Assembly (NCBI GenBank): GCA_001825665.1
Contig: MHXZ01000053.1
Span: 1-64,000 of the forward strand
Length of the DNA: 64,000 nt
Direction: 5' to 3'
Source of the DNA: Planctomycetes bacterium GWF2_41_51
GTDB lineage: Bacteria; Planctomycetota; Phycisphaerae; Sedimentisphaerales; UBA12454
The translations under genes and the position numbers were made by a program. Shown one piece after another: positions 37,624 through 47,925 of this stretch; within the stretch, counting starts at the first letter, position 1; each line of letters starts with the position of its first letter. The notes beneath the pieces were generated by a model that was not told the DNA's origin, did not search any database, and was given only the letters and a program-made list of their open reading frames with translations.

Positions 37624-39434
37624 TCTTCTTCGTTTCCTAAATAAATTTCCATACCGCAATTTCCGCATAGAAATTTCACTTTATATTCCCTGCTGTCTTC
37701 GTCCTGCAGTATCATCGGTTCTGCGCCGGGGTGGCACAAGTTAAGTTCTCTAAGCAGACAATATTTTGTCTTCATAACTTTTTGCCCGACAAGAAAAGTG
37801 CCTAATTCAACTCCATCTTCGACACTCTCTACTCCGTGGCGATGATAAAAGTCTTCGGCTTTATTGTTCAGCACATTGCCTGTGAAACTCAAATGCTTCT
37901 GAGGATAAGGAGCATCATTCTTTACCATCGTGGAAGTTTTTCGGGGAAAATTATTTTTGCGTATTTCAAGCAGTTTCTCTATGAGCTGCCGTCTCGCTTC
38001 GTTCAATTGAGAAGCGGGTACGAAATACATTTCCCTGGTATCTATTTTCAAATCTTTGCATTCGAATATAGTATTTCCCAGCCGTGTTAATTGATTGTGG
38101 AAGGCATCTTTTGCCGCATCTTTTTTAATCGCCGGTTTCTTTTCGCCTGCGATTTCAAAATCAGCCTTATTTCCATCTTCGTCTGTTGCTGTTAAAATCA
38201 ATCCATTGGGGCTTTCCTGCACGTTTATCGATAAGCTGATTTTTCTTTCAACAGGCTGCGAAATTAAAAGCTGGTTGAAATGATGGTCGAGATTGCGGTA
38301 AATCTTCTGACCTGCGTGAATCTCGCTTATTTTCTGAGGATAAATCTTTGAACCTTCGACGCGGTTTACCGTTGTTCCGGATAAACTGTTCTGCGAATCG
38401 AAAAAGCAAATACCGTCGCCATTGTGCAAATCAATTTTGCTGTCGATGCTAAAAAAAGTGCTTTCGACTTTTTTAACAGTGCCTGCAAATTCTCCGACAG
38501 TTTTAGGCGTGTCGATGGAACCTATTTTAGCAGATTTGTCCGCGAAATTAAAATCTGTAAATCCGCGGTTAAAAGTTTTTTCCGGGTTCGGCTCAAAATT
38601 GAATGTCACATTGCCGGAAGAACTTTTTTGGAGTTTTTTCTTTTCGAGTATAGCGTCTAATTTTTTTCGGTAAAAACTTACCGTATTGATCACATAAGTA
38701 ATATCTTTTAATCGGCCTTCAATTTTGAATGTGCTGATGCCTGCGTCAATCAGTTCTTCAAGATGCTCAGATAGATTCAGGTCCTTGATTGAAAGCAGGT
38801 AGCGGTTTCTTGCGATTGTTTTACCTGTTTCGTTTTTAAGGGTATAAAGCCTTCTGCATGGCTGTGCGCATTGCCCCCGGTTTCCGCTTCGTCCGCCCAC
38901 TCCATAGCTCAAATAGCATTGTCCGCTGGCACCCACGCATAAAGCGCCGTGAACAAAACATTCCAGCGCGATTGAAGTATTTGCGCGGATGTGTTTAATT
39001 TCATCAAGCTTTAGTTCACGTGCTAAAATTACTCTTTCAAAGCCGACGTCTTCGAGAAATTTTACTTTTTCAAGACTGCTGTTGTCCATCTGCGTACTTG
39101 CGATCAGCGGTATCGGCGGCAAATCCAGTTCGAGCAGACCCATATCCTGAATAATCAAGCCGTCAACGCCCGCATCATACAAATCATGTACCATCTTCTC
39201 GGCAATCTTTAATTCGCCGTCGAAGAGCAGGATGTTAAGCGTCACATAAACTTTCGCGTAGAATTGGTGTGCGAAATCGACGACTTCTTTAATATCTTCA
39301 ATTGAGTTTACGGCGGCCTGCCTGGCTCCAAATCTTTCTGCGCCGATATAAACAGCGTCCGCACCGCTTTTAATGGCGGCTATGGCAGTTTGGGCATCTT
39401 TGGCCGGGGCTAATAATTCGATTTTTCTATTCAT
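37620..39434 (-). CDS. U32 family peptidase
   Basis: ELLAPAKDAQTAIAAIKSGADAVYIGAERFGAR; ALECFVHGALCVGASGQCYLS..GGRSGNRGQCAQPCRRLY. Confidence 0.92.
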   Translation of the reverse strand: MNRKIELLAPAKDAQTAIAAIKSGADAVYIGAERFGARQAAVNSIEDIKEVVDFAHQFYAKVYVTLNILLFDGELKIAEKMVHDLYDAGVDGLIIQDMGLLELDLPPIPLIASTQMDNSSLEKVKFLEDVGFERVILARELKLDEIKHIRANTSIALECFVHGALCVGASGQCYLSYGVGGRSGNRGQCAQPCRRLYTLKNETGKTIARNRYLLSIKDLNLSEHLEELIDAGISTFKIEGRLKDITYVINTVSFYRKKLDAILEKKKLQKSSSGNVTFNFEPNPEKTFNRGFTDFNFADKSAKIGSIDTPKTVGEFAGTVKKVESTFFSIDSKIDLHNGDGICFFDSQNSLSGTTVNRVEGSKIYPQKISEIHAGQKIYRNLDHHFNQLLISQPVERKISLSINVQESPNGLILTATDEDGNKADFEIAGEKKPAIKKDAAKDAFHNQLTRLGNTIFECKDLKIDTREMYFVPASQLNEARRQLIEKLLEIRKNNFPRKTSTMVKNDAPYPQKHLSFTGNVLNNKAEDFYHRHGVESVEDGVELGTFLVGQKVMKTKYCLLRELNLCHPGAEPMILQDEDSREYKVKFLCGNCGMEIYLGNEED

Positions 39435-39456
39435 TTTGGGGGATTATAACGTTTGC

Positions 39457-40098
39457 TTATGAATTTGCGATATGAGATTTAATTTTTTCTTCAGTATTTT
39501 TTTCCCACTCTTCGGGGCCTTTTTCCAGATAATAATCAAAAGAAGCATCGCCCGCCAGTTCGCCGAGGATTACTTTGCGTTGCGATGAATCGGATATTTC
39601 TTCCATAATACGCTCCCGAATCGCTTCGAGTTCAGCTAAAAACTCTCCGTGCTTTTCCGTGAAGATATCTTCGAGTTTTTTCCTGATATGACCGGCATAA
39701 GAGGGGCTGTCGCCTTCCGTGCAGACAGCTATTTGCAAATCGCCGCGTTTGACGACCGCCGGCACAAAGAAATCGCAGAACTCCGGTTCATCCGCTACAT
39801 TACAAAGTATCTCGAGCTCCTGGCAATCCTTGTAAACCTGTTCATTGACGCTTCGGTCGTTTGTTGCCGCGAAAACAATAGAAGCACTTACAAGATATTC
39901 TTTTGAATATTTTGCTTCCACGAATTCAACATTGGAATTTCTGCATCTGTTTTCCAGCACATCGTCGATTTTATCAGCGACAACAACAATGCGAGCCTGT
40001 GAGTCGAGCAGTCCGAGCACTTTCCGGGCGGCGACAGAACCTCCGCCGATTACAACTGCGCGTTTTGATTTCAGATTTAAAAAGATGGGATATTTCAT
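39457..40098 (-). CDS. Precorrin-2 dehydrogenase/sirohydrochlorin ferrochelatase-like
   Basis: YPIFLNLKSKRAVVIGGGSVAARKVLGLLDSQARIVVV; NVADEPEFCDFFVPAVVKRGDLQIAVCTEGDSP. Confidence 0.9.
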   Translation of the reverse strand: MKYPIFLNLKSKRAVVIGGGSVAARKVLGLLDSQARIVVVADKIDDVLENRCRNSNVEFVEAKYSKEYLVSASIVFAATNDRSVNEQVYKDCQELEILCNVADEPEFCDFFVPAVVKRGDLQIAVCTEGDSPSYAGHIRKKLEDIFTEKHGEFLAELEAIRERIMEEISDSSQRKVILGELAGDASFDYYLEKGPEEWEKNTEEKIKSHIANS

Positions 40099-40302
40099 CT
40101 CGCACCTTCCTCAATAATTATTACTCAGCTTTATTATAATTCCAGCCCTTCAAAAATAGCAGCATCGCAAGTAGAAGGAACAGGATTTCAAACCTGCGCT
40201 ATTATACCATTTTTTTGAAAAGCAACAAAGTATTATTTTGACGTGCATAATAAGGGATTTTGTGTAAAATACGCGGACAAACAGGTTTTATCAGGTTATT
40301 GT

Positions 40303-40839
40303 ATGAAAAAGATTATAACTCCTTTGACAATTGAAGCCGTTCACTCGCTAAAAGCAGGTGATGAAGTCGCGATAACCGGCACGGTTTATACTGCTCGCGA
40401 TGCGGCGCATAAAAGACTTTGTGAAATTATCGCACAAGGCGGAAAATTGCCTATTCCGCTTGATGGTCAGGTAATTTACTTTGTCGGTCCTACTCCCGCG
40501 CCGCCGGGCAAAGTGATCGGTTCGGCAGGCCCGACCACATCGGCGAGAATGGACAAATTTTCTCCCATTCTTTTGGATGCGGGTCTGAAAGGTATGATTG
40601 GCAAAGGTTATCGCGGCGATGCGGTAAGAGAATCGCTGAAGAAAAATTGCGCAGTGCATTTCGCCGCGCTCGGCGGTGCAGGCGCGCTTTTGAGTCACTA
40701 TATAATTTCAGCGGAAGTTGTCGCGTATGAAGATTTGGGAACTGAAGCGATTCGCAAACTTGAACTGAAAGATTTCCCCGCAATCGTTGCTTATGATTGT
40801 TATGGTAATAGTGTTTTTAATAAAAATTTAGTGTCTTAG
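40303..40839 (+). CDS. Fumarate hydratase class I beta (C-terminal) subunit
   Basis: GPTPAPPGKVIGSAGPTTSARMDKFSP, GKGYRGDAV. ATG 40303 start preferred. Confidence 0.88.
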   Translation: MKKIITPLTIEAVHSLKAGDEVAITGTVYTARDAAHKRLCEIIAQGGKLPIPLDGQVIYFVGPTPAPPGKVIGSAGPTTSARMDKFSPILLDAGLKGMIGKGYRGDAVRESLKKNCAVHFAALGGAGALLSHYIISAEVVAYEDLGTEAIRKLELKDFPAIVAYDCYGNSVFNKNLVS

Positions 40840-40865
40840 TGCCTTAGTGGCTAAAAAGGTTTAAA

Positions 40866-41921
40866 ATGAAGACTGCATTTTTGGGTATAACAAGTTCGGG
40901 TAAAAGTACATTATTAGCAGCCGTTAGCGGCAGAAAGATGGCGCAGGCAGGCGTATCGCAAATTGAAGAGCTTGTCGCCAAAGTGCCCGATGAACGGCTT
41001 GATTGGCTTTACAATTTATATAAACCGAAAAAAAATGTTCCGGCTACGATTGACTGTTTGGATTTGCCGGGACTTTCTTTTGCCGATGACCACACAAGAG
41101 CGGCGGCAAGAAGACTGCTCGGAAATGCACGAACAGCCGATTTGGTTGTGCTTGTGATTAGAGCGTTCGATAACGCCGGAATCAAAGCAGAGCCTTTAAA
41201 AGAGCTTTCAGATTTGATGACGGAAATTCTTCTCGCTGACCTTGAGCTTGTCGAAACAAGAATCACCAATCTCGAGAAACAGGTTACTAAACCTTCCAAA
41301 GACCAGGCAAAACAAAAGCAGGAACTGGAAATTCAATTAAAACTGCGAAAGACTATTGAAGCGGAAAAACCTTTAAAGACTGCCATTGCCAACGACCTCG
41401 AACTTGAGATTATAAAGCCGCTTGGCTTTTTGACATTAAAACCGATGGTCGTTGTTTTTAATACACCTGAAAGCGAGCCTTCGCAAACTTTCGATACAAA
41501 AGGCATCATCGATTCGAGCATACCTGTAATTTCCGTTTGCGCTGAAATCGAATATGAAATAAGTCAGCTTGATGCCGAAAGCAGGGCCGAGTTTATGAAG
41601 GATTTGGGATTGACCGAATCGGCGGCGAACAAACTTGTCCGAAGCTGCTATTCCGCACTTGGCCTGATAAACTTTTTTACTGTCGGCGAAGACGAAAACC
41701 GCGCATGGTCGATTCTGGCCGGCACAACCGCTCTCGATGCCGCCGGAAAAATCCATAGCGATATCAAACGCGGCTTTATCAGGGCCGAGACTTTTAGTTA
41801 TGATGATTTGAAAAAATACGGCGATGAAAAAGCAGTCAAGGCCGCCGGTAAATTCCGCCTCGAAGGAAAAAATTATATTGTCCAGGATGGCGATATTATG
41901 AATTTCAGATTTAATGTTTAA
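40866..41921 (+). CDS. YchF/Obg-related GTPase with TGS-like C-terminus
   Basis: LGITSSGKSTLLAAVSG, DCLDLPGLS; C-terminal YIVQDGDIMNFRFNV. Confidence 0.8.
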   Translation: MKTAFLGITSSGKSTLLAAVSGRKMAQAGVSQIEELVAKVPDERLDWLYNLYKPKKNVPATIDCLDLPGLSFADDHTRAAARRLLGNARTADLVVLVIRAFDNAGIKAEPLKELSDLMTEILLADLELVETRITNLEKQVTKPSKDQAKQKQELEIQLKLRKTIEAEKPLKTAIANDLELEIIKPLGFLTLKPMVVVFNTPESEPSQTFDTKGIIDSSIPVISVCAEIEYEISQLDAESRAEFMKDLGLTESAANKLVRSCYSALGLINFFTVGEDENRAWSILAGTTALDAAGKIHSDIKRGFIRAETFSYDDLKKYGDEKAVKAAGKFRLEGKNYIVQDGDIMNFRFNV

Positions 41922-41931
41922 TGATGTTTAG

Positions 41932-41952
41932 CCCCCGGACCTGTGCCGGGGG
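41932..41952. repeat. GC-rich hairpin CCCCCGGACCTGTGCCGGGGG
   Basis: Palindromic; two further copies near 59233 and 59277. Confidence 0.8.
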
Positions 41953-42000
41953 ACACAGTCGCGACCAGGAGGGAGCGGTAATTAATAAGGAATATTATAA

Positions 42001-43035
42001 ATGAAAGCATTAGCGCTTACAGGTTTGAAGAAACTTGAATTTTTGGAAGTTCCGAAACCGAAAATTGTAAAAGATACTGATGTTCTGCTTAAAATTGCAG
42101 TTGTCGGTGTCTGCGGCAGCGATGTACATTATTACGAAACCGGCAGAGTCGGCTCTCAGGTCGTAACATATCCATATTTAATCGGCCATGAATGTTCCGC
42201 TATAGTTGAGCAGGTGGGCAAAGATGTAAAAAGTATAAAGCCCGGCGACAGAGTCGTCGTCGAGCCTGCGGTTTCCTGTTATAACTGCGACCAATGCAAA
42301 ATGGGAAGAGAAAACACGTGCAGAAATTTAAGTTTCCTCGGCACACCCGGCCAAGGCGACGGCTGCCTTTGTGAATATATGGTAATGCCGCAGGAATGCT
42401 GCCTTGTAATTAATGACAAGCTGACGCTCATTCAGGCTGCGCTTTGCGAACCTTTCACAATCGGATTGTATGCCGCCAAACAGGGGCAGGGGAATTATCG
42501 AGATAAAATTGCAATACTCGGCTCAGGCCCAATAGGACTTAGCACTATGACCGCCGCCGGAATCAAAGGCGCTAAAAAAGTTTATATGACCGATAAGCTC
42601 GACTACAGACTGAACATCGCAAAAAAACAGGGAGCGGACTGGACGGGCAATCCCGATAGGATTGATATTGTCGAACAGATAAAAAAACTCGAACCGCTCG
42701 GCGTCGATGTAGTTTACGAATGCGCAGGTCAGCAGAGTACGATTGACCAGGCTCTTGAAATTTTGCGCCCCGGCGGAAAACTCGTCCTCGTCGGAATCCC
42801 GCGCGAAAGCAGAATATCTTTCAGTATAGACTTTGCCCGAAGAAAAGAAATCACGATTGTGAACATTCGCAGACAAAACAGAACGACGGAAGAGTCGATT
42901 GAGCTTATTGCCGAAAAGAAAGTGAATGTCGATTTTATGGTAACGCACAAATTCCCGTTCAGTGATGCTATAAAAGCATTTGAACTCGTTGCAGACTACA
43001 ACGACGGCGTCGTCAAAGCAATGGTCGAATTTTGA
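42001..43035 (+). CDS. Zn-dependent medium-chain alcohol/sorbitol dehydrogenase
   Basis: GVCGSDVHYYETGRVG, GHECSAIVEQVG, CYNCDQCKMGRENTC. Confidence 0.9.
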   Translation: MKALALTGLKKLEFLEVPKPKIVKDTDVLLKIAVVGVCGSDVHYYETGRVGSQVVTYPYLIGHECSAIVEQVGKDVKSIKPGDRVVVEPAVSCYNCDQCKMGRENTCRNLSFLGTPGQGDGCLCEYMVMPQECCLVINDKLTLIQAALCEPFTIGLYAAKQGQGNYRDKIAILGSGPIGLSTMTAAGIKGAKKVYMTDKLDYRLNIAKKQGADWTGNPDRIDIVEQIKKLEPLGVDVVYECAGQQSTIDQALEILRPGGKLVLVGIPRESRISFSIDFARRKEITIVNIRRQNRTTEESIELIAEKKVNVDFMVTHKFPFSDAIKAFELVADYNDGVVKAMVEF

Positions 43036-43084
43036 TGTTTTAAGGTTATTGCAAAAATGATATTAGTTTACTATATTAAATAAA

Positions 43085-43351
43085 ATGTGGAATTTGAATG
43101 AAATAATCGAAATCAAATATAAAAATGGATATGTTTACCATATCGTTTTTGATGATCGATTGAATGGCGATATCGATTTTTCGCCTTGGCTCGAAAAAGG
43201 TCCCATATTTGCCCCCTTGAAAGATGTAAAATTTTTCAGACAGGCATCTATCGATGGCGGAACTATTTCCTGGCCAAATGGGGCAGATATCGCGCCGGAA
43301 ACGCTGTACGCAATTCTTCAGAAATCTCTTTCCTCTACTCAGGCAAAATGA
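43085..43351 (+). CDS. DUF2442-like protein
   Basis: [44 protein letters not shown]. Confidence 0.75.
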   Translation: MWNLNEIIEIKYKNGYVYHIVFDDRLNGDIDFSPWLEKGPIFAPLKDVKFFRQASIDGGTISWPNGADIAPETLYAILQKSLSSTQAK

Positions 43352-43459
43352 AATATAAAATCAATCTTCTGTTTTGCTTCTTTATATTTTATTTAACCAC
43401 CTGTGGTTTAAAAAATTAATTTCGTGTAAATTTGCGTTAATTAGTGGTTAATTAAAGAT

Positions 43460-44698
43460 ATGAAAAAAGCAGCGATAATCAGTGTTGGTAATGAACTTCT
43501 AAACGGCAATACTGTCGATACAAACAGCAACTGGCTGGAAAGCCGGCTGCTCACGATTTCCATTCCTGTTGTTTACAGTTGCGCGATTATCGATGATATA
43601 GAAGAAATTAAAAACGCGATAGAATACGCATCCCGCAAAGCAAATATAATTTTAATAACAGGGGGCTTGGGGCCGACAGACGATGATATTACAAGAGATG
43701 GAATTGCAAAATTTCTCAACGTCGAACTTGAATATCATCCTGAAATTTTCAAAAAGATGGAAAACTTCTTTCTCTCCATTAATCGTCCTCTTGTCGAAAA
43801 AAACAGAATTCAGGCATATCTGCCTGTGGGTGCAAGCGAAATTGAAAACGACCTCGGCACAGCGCCCGGAATATTTTATCAGGATGATCAAAAAATTATC
43901 GCATCTTTTCCCGGCGTTCCATCCGAGATGAAACAGATGTTCGATAAATCTATATTTCCGAAACTGCAAAGTTTAAGCGCCGACAATTTAGTCATAAAAA
44001 AAATCAAATGCATCGGCGCAGGCGAATCGATGATTGCCGAAATGATTGGCGATATGATGGATCGCGGCAGAAATCCGCTCATAAACTGCACAGTTGACCA
44101 CGGAATTATAACGCTTCATATAATCGCAAGAGCAAAAGATAGAAAAATCGCCGAAGATATGGCCGTCAAGGATACTGAAAAATTGCAGCACATTCTCGGC
44201 CCGCTTATTTTTGGTTATGACAATCAAACCATTGCCGAGGTAGCAGGGCAGAAACTTGCTGAAAAGAAAAAAACTCTCGCCACTGCCGAATCCTGCACCG
44301 GAGGCCAGATTTCAAAAATGATTACAGATGTCCCCGGCTCAAGCAGATATTTTACTTATGGCTGGATAACTTACAGCAATGAAGCTAAAATCTCACAGCT
44401 TGGAGTAGATAAAAAGTTAATCGAGCAATTCGGAGCAGTCAGCAGCGAGGTGGCGACAGCCATGGCAATAGGAGCGAGGAAAAAAGCAGGTTCCGATTAT
44501 GCGATTGCTGTAACCGGAATTGCCGGCCCGGAAGGCGGAACCGAACAAAAACCGGTAGGATTGGTATATATTTCTATTGTCGGTCCGAACAGTGTCAAAA
44601 CGGAGAAATTTTTATTTGGGTCAAGAAACCGAGATTTTATCAGACTACGAACTTGCCAAGTCGCGCTTAATTTACTCAGATTAAACTTGTCCATTTGA
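43460..44698 (+). CDS. cinA: CinA-family nicotinamide-nucleotide amidohydrolase
   Basis: AAIISVGNELLNGNTVDTNSNWL, GGLGPTDDDITRDGIA, TAESCTGGQISKMITDVPGSS. Confidence 0.93.
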   Translation: MKKAAIISVGNELLNGNTVDTNSNWLESRLLTISIPVVYSCAIIDDIEEIKNAIEYASRKANIILITGGLGPTDDDITRDGIAKFLNVELEYHPEIFKKMENFFLSINRPLVEKNRIQAYLPVGASEIENDLGTAPGIFYQDDQKIIASFPGVPSEMKQMFDKSIFPKLQSLSADNLVIKKIKCIGAGESMIAEMIGDMMDRGRNPLINCTVDHGIITLHIIARAKDRKIAEDMAVKDTEKLQHILGPLIFGYDNQTIAEVAGQKLAEKKKTLATAESCTGGQISKMITDVPGSSRYFTYGWITYSNEAKISQLGVDKKLIEQFGAVSSEVATAMAIGARKKAGSDYAIAVTGIAGPEGGTEQKPVGLVYISIVGPNSVKTEKFLFGSRNRDFIRLRTCQVALNLLRLNLSI

Positions 44699-44768
44699 CC
44701 TGAACAGCCGATAGTGGTATAATAGCCCTCAGGGCGGAGTTAGATAATATCTATATTTATTAGGTTAT

Positions 44769-46481
44769 ATGGCTAAAAGTAGAAGAAAATTAGGTGAAAT
44801 TCTTTACAAAAACGGGCTTATCGGCAAGGAAGCCCTGATTACTGCTATCAAGACCTGCCATCAAAAGAACAAAAGGCTTGGCGATTTGCTGATTGAGCAG
44901 GGACTTGTAACAGAAGAGGAAGTTTCAAAGGCAATCGCTCATCAGTTCGGTATGGAATATATCGACCTCGACAGATTCCACATTTCACAGGAAGCATTAA
45001 AACTCATCCCGCAGGAAGTCGTTCAGAAATACAGCGTTTTGCCGACAGCCAAAGAAAACGGCAGACTAAAACTGATAATCAGCGATCCGCTTGACCTGGA
45101 TATGATTGATACTTTGCGTTTCAGGCTCAATAGTGAGCTGGAATGCAGTATGGCAAGTCCTACCAAAATTCGGGCTTTTATCGATAGAAGCATCGATAAT
45201 GTCCGCAGCAGTATCGACGCCACCGCGGCCGAACTTGCCGCCGAAGGCCATTCGATTGAAGCGGAAATACTCAAAGCCGAAGCCGCAGGCGACGACGACG
45301 AAGGTCCGGTTATCAGGCTGGTAAATTTGATGATTGACGAAGCCGTTCACATGAAGGCAAGCGATATTCACATCGAACCGATGGCCGACCGTGTAAGGGT
45401 GCGGTATCGTGTCGATGGTGTTTGCGCTGAAAGGGATACCATCCCGAAACACATGCAGGCTTCCGTTCTTGCAAGATTGAAAATTCTGTCCGGAATGGAT
45501 ATTTCCGAACGAAGACTGCCCCAGGACGGTAGAATTCAAAGAGAAATCGATGGCAAAAAGATCGACTTCCGTGTTTCCGCTCTGCCCGGCTATCACGGCG
45601 AAAGTACCGTTCTTCGTATTTTGTCGCCGGAATCGATTAATATCGGTATTCAGGCGCTCGGTCTCGGCGATGAAGACCATCAGAAATTCTTGAAAATCAT
45701 TAAACGGCCAAACGGTATTTTCCTCGTTACAGGCCCGACCGGAAGCGGTAAAAGTACAACGCTTTATTCCGCCTTAAAGGAATTGAACAAGCCCGACAAA
45801 AAAATCATTACAGCAGAAGACCCCGTCGAATATAACGTTGCAGGCATTAACCAGTGCCAGGTAAGAGAAGATATCCATCTCTCATTTGCCAAGATTCTCA
45901 GAGCTATGCTTCGCCAGGCTCCCAACGTAATTCTCGTCGGTGAAATTCGTGACGGCGAAGTTGCGGATATCGCTATTCAGGCCGCACTTACAGGTCACCT
46001 TGTATTCAGCACTCTGCACACAAACGACGCCTCAAGCGCGATTACGCGTCTTATTGATATGGGTGTAAAACCTTTCCTTGTAGCAAGTTCCGTTCAGGCC
46101 ATTATGGCACAGAGACTTGTCAGAAGGATATGTCCGAATTGTAAAATCGTCGATGAGCATCCCGACCCGCATTATCTAAGGCTGCTTAATATCAGCCATG
46201 AAGATGTCAAAAAATACCCTGTTTACAAAGGTGCAGGATGCAATAGATGTCATAATACCGGTTATAAAGGCAGGCAGGGCATTTTCGAAATTCTGGAAAT
46301 GAACGCCTCTTTGCGAGAGCTTGCTTTCGCCAGGGCATCGGCAACTGAGTTGCGCAAAGCCGCAAAAGCCGCCGGCATGAGAACCCTGCTCGAAGACGGC
46401 AGGCAAAAAGTTTTTAAAGGTATAACCACGCCTGAAGAAATATCGAAACATTCACAGGCGGAAGGTCTGGTTTTGGATTAA
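44769..46481 (+). CDS. GspE/PilB-type secretion ATPase
   Basis: FLVTGPTGSGKSTTLYSAL, ILVGEIRDGEVADIAIQAALTGHLVFSTLHTND, CPNC...CNRCHNTGYKGR. Confidence 0.93.
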   Translation: MAKSRRKLGEILYKNGLIGKEALITAIKTCHQKNKRLGDLLIEQGLVTEEEVSKAIAHQFGMEYIDLDRFHISQEALKLIPQEVVQKYSVLPTAKENGRLKLIISDPLDLDMIDTLRFRLNSELECSMASPTKIRAFIDRSIDNVRSSIDATAAELAAEGHSIEAEILKAEAAGDDDEGPVIRLVNLMIDEAVHMKASDIHIEPMADRVRVRYRVDGVCAERDTIPKHMQASVLARLKILSGMDISERRLPQDGRIQREIDGKKIDFRVSALPGYHGESTVLRILSPESINIGIQALGLGDEDHQKFLKIIKRPNGIFLVTGPTGSGKSTTLYSALKELNKPDKKIITAEDPVEYNVAGINQCQVREDIHLSFAKILRAMLRQAPNVILVGEIRDGEVADIAIQAALTGHLVFSTLHTNDASSAITRLIDMGVKPFLVASSVQAIMAQRLVRRICPNCKIVDEHPDPHYLRLLNISHEDVKKYPVYKGAGCNRCHNTGYKGRQGIFEILEMNASLRELAFARASATELRKAAKAAGMRTLLEDGRQKVFKGITTPEEISKHSQAEGLVLD

Positions 46482-46498
46482 TTTTATTAGGATTTTAA

Positions 46499-47635
46499 AT
46501 GGCAACTGTACATATTGACAGACTTCTCGAAGCGTGTATTAAAATGGGTGGTTCCGATTTGCACATCACTGTAGGCAGACCGCCGGTTTTGAGACTCCAC
46601 GGCCGATTAAGGTCATTGGAAACCAAAGTGCTCGAACCTGAGGATACAACCGCTCTTATGAAAAGCATTACTCCTGACAAAAATCAGCAGGAATTCCAGG
46701 AAGTGGGAAGTACTGACTTTGGTTTCGCCTTCGGAGACCAGGCACGTTTCAGAACAGCCGTTTTCCGTCAGAAAAGCAATGTCTCTATGGTTTTACGTTT
46801 AATCCCTTCGGAACTGATGAGTTTGGAAAAAATCGGTTTGCCGAAGATTTGCTCCGCTCTTTGCCGCCGGCCGAGAGGATTGTTCCTTGTAACAGGCCCG
46901 ACAGGCAGCGGAAAAACCACTACTCTTGCAAGTATGATTAACTACATCAACGAAACTCTCGACCGTCACATCATTACCGTCGAGCATCCTATCGAATATT
47001 ACCATCAGCACAAAAAATCAATTATTAACCAGCGCGAAGTCGGCGTTGATGTCCCTTCTTTTGCTGAATCGCTCAGAAGAGCTTTAAGACAGGACCCCGA
47101 TGTTATTCTCGTCGGCGAATTGCGAGACCTTGAAACAATGGAAAACGCGATTAGTGCCGCAGAAACCGGACACCTTGTGTTCAGTACAGTCCACACAACC
47201 GGATGTCAGGGTACTATTAACCGTATTATCAACGTTTTCCCGGTTGACCAGCAGGAACAAATCAGAGTTCAGCTCAGCACGAACCTTATCGCGGTTTTAA
47301 GTCAGGCATTATGTCCGCTCAAAGCCGGCAAAGGCCGAGTCGCAGCTTATGAGTTCATGGTTGTTACTCCCGCTATTTCAAACCTTATTCGTGAAAACAA
47401 GACTTACAGAATCGAATCAAGTATTCAGACCGGAAAAGGTTTGGGTATGCAGCTTCTCGATGACCATCTCTGGGAGCTTTATGATGCCGACAAAATAAGT
47501 CTCGAAGAGATGATAGAAAAAGCCAGACAGCCAAGTATGCTGCTTGAAAAAGCTGAAAAGAAAATGGGCGGAAGAAATGCCGAGTTTATGAAAGAGCTGG
47601 AAAATATTGGGCCGATTATTGGCGCAAAAGAGTAA
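46499..47635 (+). CDS. pilT: PilT-type retraction ATPase
   Basis: GSDLHITVGRPPVLRLHGRL, FLVTGPTGSGKTTTLASMINYIN, ILVGELRDLETMENAISAAETGHLVFSTVHT. Confidence 0.92.
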   Translation: MATVHIDRLLEACIKMGGSDLHITVGRPPVLRLHGRLRSLETKVLEPEDTTALMKSITPDKNQQEFQEVGSTDFGFAFGDQARFRTAVFRQKSNVSMVLRLIPSELMSLEKIGLPKICSALCRRPRGLFLVTGPTGSGKTTTLASMINYINETLDRHIITVEHPIEYYHQHKKSIINQREVGVDVPSFAESLRRALRQDPDVILVGELRDLETMENAISAAETGHLVFSTVHTTGCQGTINRIINVFPVDQQEQIRVQLSTNLIAVLSQALCPLKAGKGRVAAYEFMVVTPAISNLIRENKTYRIESSIQTGKGLGMQLLDDHLWELYDADKISLEEMIEKARQPSMLLEKAEKKMGGRNAEFMKELENIGPIIGAKE

Positions 47636-47925
47636 ACTTAGGCAAATGTCAAGTCGGGGTTGGTAAAAAACGGATAATTTTCCTCATTTTACTTTCTCGT
47701 TATTAAAAGTATTTATTTGAACGATAGTTATGGTGTAGGTATTCCCAGCAGATTACCTATTTTAACGACTTTTACGATTAGCATATACGACAATAATGGA
47801 GTTTATCATAATTATAATTACTATAAACCATTTGTCGTGTACATAATTTTCTTGTTATCATAAACTTATGATTGTATATTGTAAATTGTAAGGAACGAAC
47901 GTTTTTATAAAACGGAGGTCTGAAA

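Noticed and set aside
45066-45680. 204-aa minus-strand ORF
   Set aside because: Antisense shadow of the first GspE gene.
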